This document shows, piece by piece, positions 1 through 5,903 of a DNA stretch of 11,431 nucleotides; position 1 is the first letter of the stretch; the number at the start of each line of letters is the position of its first letter. The stretch spans positions 1 through 11,431 of the forward strand of contig JAISRP010000036.1 in the NCBI GenBank assembly GCA_031273585.1. Direction: 5' to 3'. A program made the position numbers and the translations under genes. The notes under the pieces are model-generated. The model worked only from the letters and a program-made list of their open reading frames with translations. It did no database searches and was not told the DNA's origin. Source of the stretch: Synergistaceae bacterium (GTDB lineage: Bacteria; Synergistota; Synergistia; Synergistales; Synergistaceae).

Positions 1-20
1 CCGGCCAGGATCATGCGCAT
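1..20 (-). CDS. adk: Adenylate kinase, first six codons only (runs off the left edge)
   Basis: Only the start of this gene is present. It begins at ATG (20..18) and reads M-R-M-I-L-A before the window ends. Adenylate kinases typically open with MRIILLGPPGAGKGT, so the visible residues fit the strand leading into the P-loop, but the P-loop itself lies outside. A strong Shine-Dalgarno AGGAGGG (34..28) sits 7 nt upstream of this ATG; the second ATG at 14..12 is too far from it. It lies 31 nt after the secY stop on the same strand. The order secY-adk is common in bacterial spc operons, and that context carries much of the assignment. Adk is a cytoplasmic enzyme interconverting ATP + AMP and 2 ADP. 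An alternative is any other gene placed after secY, such as map, but MRMILAG does not look like a methionine aminopeptidase start. Confidence 0.72.
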
Positions 21-27
21 GAGATAT

Positions 28-34
28 CCCTCCT
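28..34 (-). promoter_or_regulatory. Shine-Dalgarno of adk
   Basis: AGGAGGG on the minus strand, 7 nt before the ATG at 20. It is the strongest evidence that a gene starts at the left edge, because too few codons are visible for homology alone. Confidence 0.8.
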
Positions 35-51
35 ATCCGTCCGGCTCAGGG

Positions 52-1338
52 CTAGAGAAGCCCCCCGCTCTTGTTGCGGCGCTTCAGGATGCCCTCGTAG
101 TGGCGCATGAGCATCTGCCCCTCGACCTGATGTATCGTGTCCAGCGCGACGCCGACTACTATGAGGATCGCAGTTCCCCCGAAGTAGAACGTGCTTATCC
201 CCATGAAGCCTGACATGAAGGTCGGGACAAGCGCGACGATCGCCAGGGCAACGGCCCCCCCGAGCGTGATGCGGTTCATGACCCGCTCGATGTAGTCCGT
301 CGTCGGCCGTCCGGGCCTGATGCCGAGTATGAACCCGCCGTACTTCTTCATGTTGTTCGAGAGGTCGCTCGGGTTGAACACGACGGCGGTGTAGAAGTAC
401 GAGAAGAACACGATGAGCGCGATATAAAGGACCATGTATATCGGGCTGGACGGCGAGAACGCCCACTTCATCGAGTCGGCGAACGCCCCCTGGAAAAAAT
501 TCGCGATCGTGTACGGGAAGAGGAGCACCGACGACGCGAAAATTATCGGTATGACGCCGGACGTGTTGACCTTGAGCGGTATAAACGTGCTCTGTCCGCC
601 GTAAACCTTATTTCCTACCATCCTCTTGGCGTACTGCACCGGCAGCCTGCGCTGCCCCTCCTGCAGGTAGACGCAGCCCGCTATGACGAAGATCATCACA
701 GCCACGGCGAAGACGAGGGTCAGCGGGTTCATCTCGTTGTACCCGACGAGCCTGACAGTCCCCACGACCGCCTCCGGAAGGCGGACGACTATGCCGGCGT
801 ATATCAGGAGCGATATGCCGTTGCCTATGCCGTGGTCGGACATGACCTCTCCGAGCCACATCACGACGACCGAGCCGGTCGTGACCGTGACCACGACTAT
901 TGCCATGTCCAGAAATCCGCCCGAGAAGATCTGGAGGTTCCTGAGCCACGTCGTGAATCCTATGGCCTGGACGAGGGCGAAGAATATCGTCCCATACCTC
1001 GTGTACTGGGTGATCTTCTTGCGCCCCTCCTCCCCCTCCTTCTGGAGCTTTTCGAGTGCGGGGAATATCACGACGAGAAGCTGCATCACGATGCTGGAGT
1101 TTATATAGGGCGCCACCCCCAGCGCGAAGATGCTGAACCTGCGAAGGGCTCCGCCTGCGAAGAGGTCGAGAAAACCCAGGAGCCCGCCCTCTGCAAAGAG
1201 CCTCGACATCGCTTCAGAATCTATTCCGGGCGTGGGTATATGCGCTCCGAGCCTGTAGATAAAAAGGGCGGCTATCACAAACAGGATGCGCCTTTTAAGA
1301 TCCGGCAGCCTAAATGCATCCCGGAACCCGTCAATCAC
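52..1338 (-). CDS. secY: Preprotein translocase subunit SecY
   Basis: SecY is the channel-forming subunit of the SecYEG translocon in the inner membrane, moving unfolded proteins with SecA or the ribosome. The 428-residue product has the usual length and about ten hydrophobic segments (near 16-35, 63-92, 116-133, 144-164, 172-190, 206-224, 261-283, 301-322, 360-378 and 386-402). Family landmarks are the plug region LGAHIPTPGID (30-40), the EGEEGRKKI loop (101-109), HGIGNGIS (169-176), NTSGVIP (258-264) and the cytosolic GIRPGRPT loop (339-346), which carries the arginine important for SecA action. The start is GTG, 1 nt after the rplO stop. It is preceded by GAGGTGATC, which lies inside the last codons of rplO, so translation is probably coupled. 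The lysine/arginine-rich tail ends in GGLL. Place in the spc cluster is canonical. Confidence 0.98.
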   Translation of the reverse strand: MIDGFRDAFRLPDLKRRILFVIAALFIYRLGAHIPTPGIDSEAMSRLFAEGGLLGFLDLFAGGALRRFSIFALGVAPYINSSIVMQLLVVIFPALEKLQKEGEEGRKKITQYTRYGTIFFALVQAIGFTTWLRNLQIFSGGFLDMAIVVVTVTTGSVVVMWLGEVMSDHGIGNGISLLIYAGIVVRLPEAVVGTVRLVGYNEMNPLTLVFAVAVMIFVIAGCVYLQEGQRRLPVQYAKRMVGNKVYGGQSTFIPLKVNTSGVIPIIFASSVLLFPYTIANFFQGAFADSMKWAFSPSSPIYMVLYIALIVFFSYFYTAVVFNPSDLSNNMKKYGGFILGIRPGRPTTDYIERVMNRITLGGAVALAIVALVPTFMSGFMGISTFYFGGTAILIVVGVALDTIHQVEGQMLMRHYEGILKRRNKSGGLL

Positions 1339-1339
1339 G

Positions 1340-1786
1340 CTAGATCACCTCTGCCTTTCCGCCCGCCCCTTCGATCTTGTTCTTCGCGGACGCGCTGAAG
1401 GCGTTCGCCCTTACGGTGAAGCTCCTGGAGAGATCGCCGTCCCCAAGTATTTTGACCGGCGACTCCGGATCCTGGACGAGCCGGTGCAGATGAAGCTCCG
1501 AGGGGGTGATCACCGCCCCGGCGTCAAATTTTGCCTCGAGGTCCTTCACGTTCACAGTCTGATAATTTGCGGAGAACCTGAAGTTGCTGAAGCCCCTCTT
1601 CGGTATTCTCCTCGAGAGCGGCATCTGCCCTCCCTCGAAATAAGGGCTGACGCTGCGGCCCGAGCGGGCCTTCTGCCCCTTGTGCCCCTTGCCGGCAGTC
1701 TTGCCGTGTCCGCTTCCAATTCCAATCCCTAGCCTCTTCGGCTTGCGCCTCGAGCCCGGCGCTGGGGACAGATCGTGCAGGTTCAT
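1340..1786 (-). CDS. rplO: 50S ribosomal protein L15
   Basis: L15 is a late-assembling 50S protein binding 23S rRNA through a long basic N-terminal extension. The 148-residue product has the expected length. It opens with MNLHDLSPAPGSRRKPKRLG, followed by the glycine/lysine-rich segment GSGHGKTAGKGHKGQKAR (24-41) and FEGGQMPLSRRIPKRGF (50-66), the family core. The C-terminal globular part ends AGGKAEVI. The ATG overlaps the rpmD stop as ATGA, and AGGAGG lies 9 nt upstream inside rpmD, so the two are translationally coupled. The stop is TAG, 1 nt before secY. Confidence 0.98.
   Translation of the reverse strand: MNLHDLSPAPGSRRKPKRLGIGIGSGHGKTAGKGHKGQKARSGRSVSPYFEGGQMPLSRRIPKRGFSNFRFSANYQTVNVKDLEAKFDAGAVITPSELHLHRLVQDPESPVKILGDGDLSRSFTVRANAFSASAKNKIEGAGGKAEVI
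1343..1351 (-). promoter_or_regulatory. Shine-Dalgarno of secY within the end of rplO
   Basis: GAGGTGATC matches nine consecutive bases of the complement of the usual 16S 3' tail. It encodes the last three residues of L15 (E-V-I). With 9 nt between AGG and the GTG at 1338 it fixes that GTG as the secY start. Confidence 0.85.
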
Positions 1787-1983
1787 ACCCCTTCGCCTCC
1801 TGTCTCATCCACCCTGCACTCGACGAGATGACTGACGCTCTTTATCATCCCGCGAACCTGCGGAGTGTCCTCATGTACTATCGTCTCGTTCAGCCTGTGC
1901 AGGCCGAGCGCCCTTATCGTGCGCGCCTGTATGTCGGGGCGGCCGATGGCGCTCTTCTTCCATGTTACCAGTAGTTTAGACAT
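1783..1983 (-). CDS. rpmD: 50S ribosomal protein L30
   Basis: L30 is a small 50S protein bound near the 5S rRNA side of the large subunit. The 66-residue product fits the family length: SKLLVTWKKSAIGRP at the N-terminus, then the helix TIRALGLHRLNETIVHEDTP with the usual ALGL-x4-T pattern, and MIKSVSHLVECRVDE at the C-terminus. L30 is absent from several bacterial lineages, so its presence is mildly informative for taxonomy. The gene starts 23 nt after rpsE with an atypical G-run (GGGGGG, ending 10 nt before ATG) rather than a clean GGAGG. It ends in TGA overlapping the rplO ATG. Confidence 0.95.
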   Translation of the reverse strand: MSKLLVTWKKSAIGRPDIQARTIRALGLHRLNETIVHEDTPQVRGMIKSVSHLVECRVDETGGEGV

Positions 1984-2006
1984 TATTATAAGTCCCCCCG
2001 TCCCGC

Positions 2007-2534
2007 TCAGGCGTTCGCCGCGGCCCGGCTCTCCCTGCCGCGGAGCCTGCGGACCTCTTCCGGCGTGCGGAGTCCGCGAACGGCCTCGAACGTCGCGTGG
2101 GCCACGTTGATTGGGTTGGACGTGCGGCCGATGACCTTCGTCAGGACGTCGCGCACGCCGCCCAGCTCCATGATCGCGCGGACCACTGCGCCCGCTATGA
2201 CTCCCGTCCCGGGCGCCGCCGGGCGGATTAGAACCTCCGCCGCTCCGAACTTGCCCTGGATCGGGTGGGGTATCGTGTTGCCCACCTTCTTCAGGTCGAC
2301 CATATTTTTCTTTGCGTGGTCGATGCCCTTGCGAACCGCTTCGGAAATTTCCCTGGCCTTGCCCATCCCAATGCCGACCTGGTCGATTCCGTCGCCGACA
2401 ACGACGAGCACGGAGAAACGGAACCTCTTGCCGCCCTTCACGACCTTGCTGACACGATTTATCGACACAACCCTCTCCGTCAGTTCCATGCCCTTGCTGC
2501 TGTAATTCTTCGTCTGCTGATTCTGGGTCGCCAA
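2007..2534 (-). CDS. rpsE: 30S ribosomal protein S5
   Basis: S5 binds 16S rRNA at the 30S neck, helps decoding accuracy and mRNA unwinding, and is a site of spectinomycin resistance. The 175-residue product has the N-terminal double-stranded-RNA-binding-like domain ([20 protein letters not shown], 21-40, containing the VKGG loop) and the C-terminal domain with [22 protein letters not shown] (103-124) and [17 protein letters not shown]. The start is TTG at 2534, not ATG. GGAGG (2546..2542) lies 7 nt upstream, whereas the first in-frame ATG (codon 16, 2489) has no comparable signal. It lies 12 nt after rplR and its start region sits within an inverted repeat. Confidence 0.97.
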   Translation of the reverse strand: MATQNQQTKNYSSKGMELTERVVSINRVSKVVKGGKRFRFSVLVVVGDGIDQVGIGMGKAREISEAVRKGIDHAKKNMVDLKKVGNTIPHPIQGKFGAAEVLIRPAAPGTGVIAGAVVRAIMELGGVRDVLTKVIGRTSNPINVAHATFEAVRGLRTPEEVRRLRGRESRAAANA

Positions 2535-2552
2535 CGTCTTCCCTCCCTAGAA
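2521..2552 (-). promoter_or_regulatory. Inverted repeat enclosing the rpsE Shine-Dalgarno and TTG start
   Basis: TTCT-A-GGG (2552..2545) can pair with CCCAGAA (2527..2521), giving seven pairs with one bulged A. The 17-nt loop holds the remainder of the Shine-Dalgarno and the TTG start, and the 5' arm contains the TAG stop of rplR. The complementarity is seen directly; a regulatory role (coupling rpsE to rplR termination) is inference. Confidence 0.35.
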
Positions 2553-2915
2553 CTTCAAGCCGGCTTCGCGCGCCGCGTCTGCCAGAGCCTTGACGCGACC
2601 CTGAAATAAATGGCCGCCCCTGTCGAACACGACAGTCGTGATTCCGCCCGCTAAAGCCCTCTCCGCTATAAGTTTTCCGACGACCCTCGCCGCCTCCTGA
2701 TCGCCTCCGGCCTTGAGCGAGTCGTGCAGCGACCTGTCGAGGGTGGACGCCGACAGGAGCGTCCTACCGGCCTCGTCGTCTATTATCTGAGCGTAAATGT
2801 GCTTCAGACTGCGAAACACCGAGAGGCGCGGGCGATCCGGCGTGCCAGCCACTCGCTTGCGCAGGCGGCGATGACGATGTACGCGCATCTTATTGCGGCT
2901 GCGTATCTTGATCAT
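2547..2915 (-). CDS. rplR: 50S ribosomal protein L18
   Basis: L18 binds 5S rRNA, with L5, and helps dock it on the central protuberance of the 50S. The 122-residue product has the arginine-rich N-terminus ([20 protein letters not shown]), the [20 protein letters not shown] strand-helix region (28-47) and the typical ending [20 protein letters not shown] followed by AREAGLKF. It starts at ATG 18 nt after rplF, with GAGGTGAT as Shine-Dalgarno (9 nt from AGG to ATG). It ends in TAG merging with the rpsE Shine-Dalgarno (TAGGGAGGG). Confidence 0.97.
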   Translation of the reverse strand: MIKIRSRNKMRVHRHRRLRKRVAGTPDRPRLSVFRSLKHIYAQIIDDEAGRTLLSASTLDRSLHDSLKAGGDQEAARVVGKLIAERALAGGITTVVFDRGGHLFQGRVKALADAAREAGLKF

Positions 2916-2933
2916 CTTTCATCACCTCGCGAT

Positions 2934-3473
2934 TTATTTGCCGCCGGCCTTGCCGGCCTTGCGTATTACGTACTCGCCCGAATAACGGATTCCCTTGCCC
3001 TTGTACGGCTCCGGCGGGCGGTACTCCCTTATGTTCGCCGCCACCTGGCCCACGAGCTGCTTGTCGATCCCTCTCACTATGACCTTGGTGGGGCCGTCCA
3101 CGGCGAGCTCGATCCCCTCGGGGGGGACCACCTCGACAGGGTGGGAGAAACCCAGGGCCATGACGAGGTTCTTGCCCTGCATCTGGGCCCTGTAGCCGAC
3201 TCCGATTATCTCGAGGACCTTCTCGAAGCCCTGGTTGACGCCCGTTACCATGTTGCTGAGAATCGCCCTCGTCATGCCGTGCGCCGCCCTGATGTTCTTC
3301 TCGTCGTTAGCGCGCCTGACAACAACGGAGCCGTCGTCCAGGGTCACCGATATATCCTGCATTATCCCGAACTTCATAGTTCCCTTGGAACCCTTGACAG
3401 TCACCTCGCCGCCCTCGATGCGAACGTCCACTCCCTTGGGCAGCGGGATTGGTTTGCGGCCTATTCGCGACAT
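2934..3473 (-). CDS. rplF: 50S ribosomal protein L6
   Basis: L6 sits near the sarcin-ricin loop and the factor-binding region of the 50S. The 179-residue product begins MSRIGRKPIPLPKGV, as nearly all bacterial L6 proteins do. It contains two similar domains, with GFEKVLEIIGVGYRAQ (82-97) at the junction, LGFSHPVEVVPPEGI in the second domain, and the C-terminal signature PEPYKGKGIRY (154-164). It starts 13 nt after rpsH behind the G-rich GGGGGAG. It is one of only two genes here ending in TAA. Confidence 0.98.
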   Translation of the reverse strand: MSRIGRKPIPLPKGVDVRIEGGEVTVKGSKGTMKFGIMQDISVTLDDGSVVVRRANDEKNIRAAHGMTRAILSNMVTGVNQGFEKVLEIIGVGYRAQMQGKNLVMALGFSHPVEVVPPEGIELAVDGPTKVIVRGIDKQLVGQVAANIREYRPPEPYKGKGIRYSGEYVIRKAGKAGGK

Positions 3474-3486
3474 AAGCTATCTCCCC

Positions 3487-3891
3487 CTACCATACGTAGC
3501 ACATGACCTCGCCGCCCAGCCCGCGTTTGCGGGCCTCCGCGTCGGTCATCAGTCCGCTCGAAGTCGATATGAGCGCAATACCGAGGCCGCCCATCACCCT
3601 CGGCACATCCTCCCTGTGAACGTAAATGCGGCGGCCCGGCTTGCTGATACGCCGGAGCCCCTGTATCACACGTTCCCGTCCGGCGCCGTAGCTCATGTAG
3701 ACCCTGAGCGTCGCCGAGGGAAGTTTCGGGTCCGTGATCGTCTTATAGTTGCGAATGTAGCCCTCGTCCTTGAGAATACGGGCAATCTCGAGGCGCAGCT
3801 TACTCATGGGCATATCCACCATTTCGTGATACACAGTATTCGCATTGCGGATGCGAGTAAGCATATCGGCTACAGGATCTGTAACATGCAT
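3487..3891 (-). CDS. rpsH: 30S ribosomal protein S8
   Basis: S8 organises the central domain of 16S rRNA and in E. coli also represses the spc operon by binding its own mRNA near rplE. The 134-residue product opens [17 protein letters not shown]. It has the [20 protein letters not shown] segment in the middle and the strongly conserved C-terminal block [20 protein letters not shown] followed by GGEVMCYVW. The start ATG lies 24 nt after rpsN with GGAGG 10 nt upstream. Codon use is not restricted to preferred codons: three AGG and two ATA occur here. Whether S8 autoregulates here cannot be told from sequence; inverted repeats at rplE and rpsH starts are noted separately. Confidence 0.98.
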   Translation of the reverse strand: MHVTDPVADMLTRIRNANTVYHEMVDMPMSKLRLEIARILKDEGYIRNYKTITDPKLPSATLRVYMSYGAGRERVIQGLRRISKPGRRIYVHREDVPRVMGGLGIALISTSSGLMTDAEARKRGLGGEVMCYVW

Positions 3892-3904
3892 CCTACCTGA
3901 TCCT
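3874..3904 (-). promoter_or_regulatory. Inverted repeat around the rpsH start
   Basis: AGGATC (3904..3899, overlapping the Shine-Dalgarno GGAGG) is the exact reverse complement of GATCCT (3879..3874, codons 5-6). A competing pairing joins AGGAT (3894..3890, including the A and U of the start codon) to ATCCT (3878..3874). The two folds exclude each other. Function is unproven and chance is possible. Confidence 0.28.
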
Positions 3905-3915
3905 CCCTTCGTGCC

Positions 3916-4101
3916 CTACCAGCTCGACTTGACAACGCCCGGGATCTTTCCCTCGCGAGCCAGGCTCCTGAAGCAGCAGCGGCACATGTTGAACAATCTC
4001 ATGTATCCTCGCGGGCGCCCGCAGATAGGGCAGCGGTTATATCGTCTCACCTTGAACTTCGGCTCCTTCTGAGCCTTGTTCCGCAAACATTTGCGCGCCA
4101 T
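3916..4101 (-). CDS. rpsN: 30S ribosomal protein S14, zinc-binding (C+) type
   Basis: S14 binds 16S rRNA in the 30S head. At 61 residues this is the short zinc-type form (also called rpsZ), not the about 100-residue zinc-free form of E. coli. Zinc ligands are seen as C24-x2-C27 and C40-x2-C43, with [10 protein letters not shown] and the ending [11 protein letters not shown]. There are two extra cysteines, C5 (usually not Cys) and C42 inside the second pair (C-R-C-C). The start ATG follows rplE by 14 nt with GGAGG 10 nt upstream, and the gene ends in TAG. Confidence 0.98.
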   Translation of the reverse strand: MARKCLRNKAQKEPKFKVRRYNRCPICGRPRGYMRLFNMCRCCFRSLAREGKIPGVVKSSW

Positions 4102-4115
4102 AATAAGAGTCCCTC

Positions 4116-4658
4116 CTACCTGCTGAATGGCATCCCGAGCTCGGAGAGGAGGGCAAACGCCTCCTCATCCGCGCGCGCGCTCGTCACGAACGTTATATTC
4201 ATGCCGCGCATACGGATGACCTTGTCGTATTCTATCTCGGGAAAGAGAAGCTGCTCGCGGAGCCCGAGGTTGTAGTTGCCTCTGCCGTCAAATCCGCGGC
4301 GAGCCACGCCCTGAAAGTCCTTTATGCGGGGCAGGGCTATGCTTATCAGCCTGTCCGCGAACTCCCACATCCTGGTGGACCTGAGCGTCACGCAGCAGGC
4401 GACAGGCATACCCTCGCGCACCTTGAAGCCGGCTACGGAATTTCTGGCGCGCTTCATCATGGGCTTCTGCCCGGTTATCGTGGCGAGCTCGGATATCGAG
4501 GCCTCCATGTACTTCATATCCTGCTTCGCCTCGCTCACGCCGATGTTGACGACTATCTTGACGAGCCCCGGCATCTGCATGGGGCTCTTGTAGCCGAACT
4601 GCGACTTGAGCCGCGGCATTACTTCCTTCTTGTACTTCTCAAGGAGACGCGGAATCAT
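4116..4658 (-). CDS. rplE: 50S ribosomal protein L5
   Basis: L5 binds 5S rRNA, contacts the P-site tRNA and forms an intersubunit bridge with S13. The 180-residue product has normal length. The N-terminal half has [19 protein letters not shown] (27-45), then [20 protein letters not shown] (61-80). The C-terminal part has RDF-type [20 protein letters not shown] (115-134) and [13 protein letters not shown]. It starts 15 nt after rplX behind GGGGGGAGAG. The start codon lies in the loop of an inverted repeat. In E. coli the same start is the S8 repression target, but no S8 consensus was recognised here. Confidence 0.98.
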   Translation of the reverse strand: MIPRLLEKYKKEVMPRLKSQFGYKSPMQMPGLVKIVVNIGVSEAKQDMKYMEASISELATITGQKPMMKRARNSVAGFKVREGMPVACCVTLRSTRMWEFADRLISIALPRIKDFQGVARRGFDGRGNYNLGLREQLLFPEIEYDKVIRMRGMNITFVTSARADEEAFALLSELGMPFSR

Positions 4659-4670
4659 GTTCGTCTCTCC
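4643..4670 (-). promoter_or_regulatory. Inverted repeat with the rplE start codon in its loop
   Basis: GAGACG (4667..4662) pairs perfectly with CGTCTC (4649..4644); the 12-nt loop AACATGATTCCG holds the ATG. With a bulge the 5' arm extends into the G-rich Shine-Dalgarno (GGAGAGACG against CGTCTCC), so both ribosome-binding elements would be masked. The position matches that of S8 control of the spc operon in E. coli. The repeat is observed; the role is inferred. Confidence 0.4.
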
Positions 4671-4673
4671 CCC

Positions 4674-5000
4674 CTATGCCTTGTCGACGACTTCGCCGCA
4701 TTTTTTGCAGATGCGAACCTTGGCACCGCTGTCGAGAAACGCCCTGCCGACGCGAGTCGGCCTTCCGCAGGACGGGCAGACCAACATGGCCTTGGCGGCG
4801 TTGATCGGGGACTCCATCTTTATGAGCCCCCCCCTCGGGTTCTTCTGCGTCGGGCGGCTGCTCTTCGTCACTATGTTGACGTTCTCGACGACAATCAGTT
4901 CCCTCGAGACGTCCCTGCGCAGTATCCGGCCCTCTTTGCCCTTGTCCTTGCCGGAGATTATATAAACTCGGTCGCCCTTGCGAAGGCGCATTTTAGCCAT
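4674..5000 (-). CDS. rplX: 50S ribosomal protein L24 with four-cysteine C-terminus
   Basis: L24 is an early assembly initiator protein of the 50S near the exit tunnel. The 108-residue product has the N-terminal KOW motif (KGDRVYIISGKDKGKEGRIL, 8-27), the VENVNIVTKSSRP strand (38-50) with the GGLIKMESPI segment, and a C-terminal ribbon with C75-x2-C78 and C98-x2-C101, likely binding zinc as in many non-proteobacterial L24 proteins. The ATG at 5000 is 14 nt after the rplN stop; an ATG at codon 4 is a possible alternative. The Shine-Dalgarno AGGGGG begins inside the rplN TAG and can form a hairpin. Confidence 0.97.
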   Translation of the reverse strand: MAKMRLRKGDRVYIISGKDKGKEGRILRRDVSRELIVVENVNIVTKSSRPTQKNPRGGLIKMESPINAAKAMLVCPSCGRPTRVGRAFLDSGAKVRICKKCGEVVDKA

Positions 5001-5003
5001 TAC

Positions 5004-5016
5004 AGGAGCACCCCCT
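5004..5016 (-). promoter_or_regulatory. Small hairpin masking the rplX Shine-Dalgarno
   Basis: AGGGG (5016..5012) pairs with CTCCT (5008..5004) through four Watson-Crick pairs and one G-U, with loop GTG. The stem includes the A and G of the rplN TAG stop, so a ribosome terminating on rplN would open it. This would favour translational coupling; it is untested and short enough to be chance. Confidence 0.33.
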
Positions 5017-5383
5017 AAACGACTTCCGGAGCGAGGGAGACGATGCGCATGTAACGCTTCTCCCTCAGCTCGCGGGCAACGGGGCCGAAGATGCGAGTGC
5101 CCTTGGGGTCCCCGTTGTTATCTATCAGCACGGCCGCGTTGTCGTCGAACCGGACGTAGGATCCGTCCCTGCGGCGGACTTCCTTCCTGGTCCTGACGAT
5201 CACAGCCCTTATCACGTCGCCCTTGCTGACGTTGCTGTTCGGTATGGCCTCCTTCACGGAGGCGACTATGACGTCTCCTACGGAGCCGACCTTTCGGAAC
5301 GAGCCGCCCTTGACCTGGATACAGAGGATCTTCCGTGCGCCGGAGTTGTCAGCCACGTTCAGAACTGTGCGGAGCTGTATCAT
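5015..5383 (-). CDS. rplN: 50S ribosomal protein L14
   Basis: L14 lies on the 50S interface, bridges to 16S rRNA helix 14 and is the docking site of the silencing factor RsfS in bacteria. The 122-residue product is of standard length. It has the opening [18 protein letters not shown], the [17 protein letters not shown] segment (34-50), the [20 protein letters not shown] loop and the near-invariant [13 protein letters not shown] (95-107). It begins at ATG 3 nt after the rpsQ stop; GGAGG lies 8 nt upstream inside the last rpsQ codons, so coupling is likely. Confidence 0.98.
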   Translation of the reverse strand: MIQLRTVLNVADNSGARKILCIQVKGGSFRKVGSVGDVIVASVKEAIPNSNVSKGDVIRAVIVRTRKEVRRRDGSYVRFDDNAAVLIDNNGDPKGTRIFGPVARELREKRYMRIVSLAPEVV

Positions 5384-5386
5384 CCC

Positions 5387-5680
5387 CTACGCCTCCTCCC
5401 CTGCCGTCTCGACTCCGAGTATCGGGGCGCGCTCGACTATCTGGGCCACGCGCCACCTCTTATGCCTGCTCAGGGGGCGCGTCTCCTCTATCTGCACCCT
5501 GTCCCCCGGGCGGCACTCGTTCTCCTCGTCGTGCGCCATATATTTCTTCACCTTCAGAACCGGCTTGCCGTACAGGGGATGCTTCGACATGCGATCCACC
5601 CTGACGACCACGGTCTTGTTCATCTTATCGCTGACGACTATGCCGGTCCTGACCTTGCGATGAGGAGTGCGTTCCTCCAT
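5387..5680 (-). CDS. rpsQ: 30S ribosomal protein S17
   Basis: S17 is a primary 16S rRNA-binding protein with an OB fold. The 97-residue product contains the family core [20 protein letters not shown] (11-30), HPLYGK (34-39), [20 protein letters not shown] (45-64) and [20 protein letters not shown] (67-86). A C-terminal tail of about ten acidic residues after residue 87 ([11 protein letters not shown]) goes slightly beyond the minimal family length. The ATG is 6 nt after the rpmC stop behind a G-run (GGGGG, 9 nt). The start codon lies in a short inverted repeat. Confidence 0.97.
   Translation of the reverse strand: MEERTPHRKVRTGIVVSDKMNKTVVVRVDRMSKHPLYGKPVLKVKKYMAHDEENECRPGDRVQIEETRPLSRHKRWRVAQIVERAPILGVETAGEEA
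5660..5680 (-). promoter_or_regulatory. Inverted repeat including the rpsQ start codon
   Basis: GAGGA (5677..5673) pairs with TCCTC (5666..5662) around the 6-nt loop ACGCAC. Bulging the G of the start codon lets the A and T of ATG pair with A-T at 5661..5660. The purine-rich codons GAG GAA make accidental pairing plausible, so the regulatory reading is weak. Confidence 0.25.
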
Positions 5681-5686
5681 CCCGGA

Positions 5687-5902
5687 CTACCCCCTTACTC
5701 CCGCGCGCGAGACCGAGTCTTCCTTCTCCTGCATTACGGTGAGGACTCTCGCTATCGTGCGCCGGACTTCCTTGATGCGGCTCGTGTTGCTCAACTGGCC
5801 GATTGCGTTCTGAAACCTGAGGTTAAAGAGCTCTTCCTTGTACTGGCGATGCTTCTCGCGCAGTTCGTCTACTGTCATTTCGCGGAGCGCGCTGGCTTCC
5901 AT
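5687..5902 (-). CDS. rpmC: 50S ribosomal protein L29
   Basis: L29 is a small two-helix protein at the tunnel exit, beside L23, near the docking site for trigger factor and SRP. The 71-residue product has [20 protein letters not shown] in the first helix and [20 protein letters not shown] in the second, the standard L29 pattern. The ATG at 5902 is chosen because [10 protein letters not shown] matches the family N-terminus. An upstream TTG at 5929 would overlap rplP by 26 nt. Only 1 nt separates it from the rplP TGA, and no strong GGAGG precedes it (GGGTG at 7 nt spacing), suggesting coupling. Confidence 0.95.
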   Translation of the reverse strand: MEASALREMTVDELREKHRQYKEELFNLRFQNAIGQLSNTSRIKEVRRTIARVLTVMQEKEDSVSRAGVRG

Positions 5903-5903
5903 G

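Noticed and set aside
21..54. CCCT/AGGG pairing in the secY-adk gap as a terminator or attenuator
   Set aside because: Only four pairs, no following T-run, and it includes the adk Shine-Dalgarno, so a terminator is not supported.
1984..2006. TATAAT in the rpsE-rpmD gap as a possible -10 promoter element
   Set aside because: The sequence about 17 nt upstream is CGCCTG-like, far from TTGACA, and the hexamer sits directly against the rpmD ATG; an A/T-rich start region is a simpler reading.
2724..3506. 260-codon open frame on the plus strand opposite rplR and rplF
   Set aside because: It lies antisense to two clear ribosomal genes, has no family resemblance, and is expected from GC-rich codon structure.
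3235..3900. 221-codon open frame on the plus strand opposite rplF and rpsH
   Set aside because: Antisense shadow crossing a gene junction; no plausible product.
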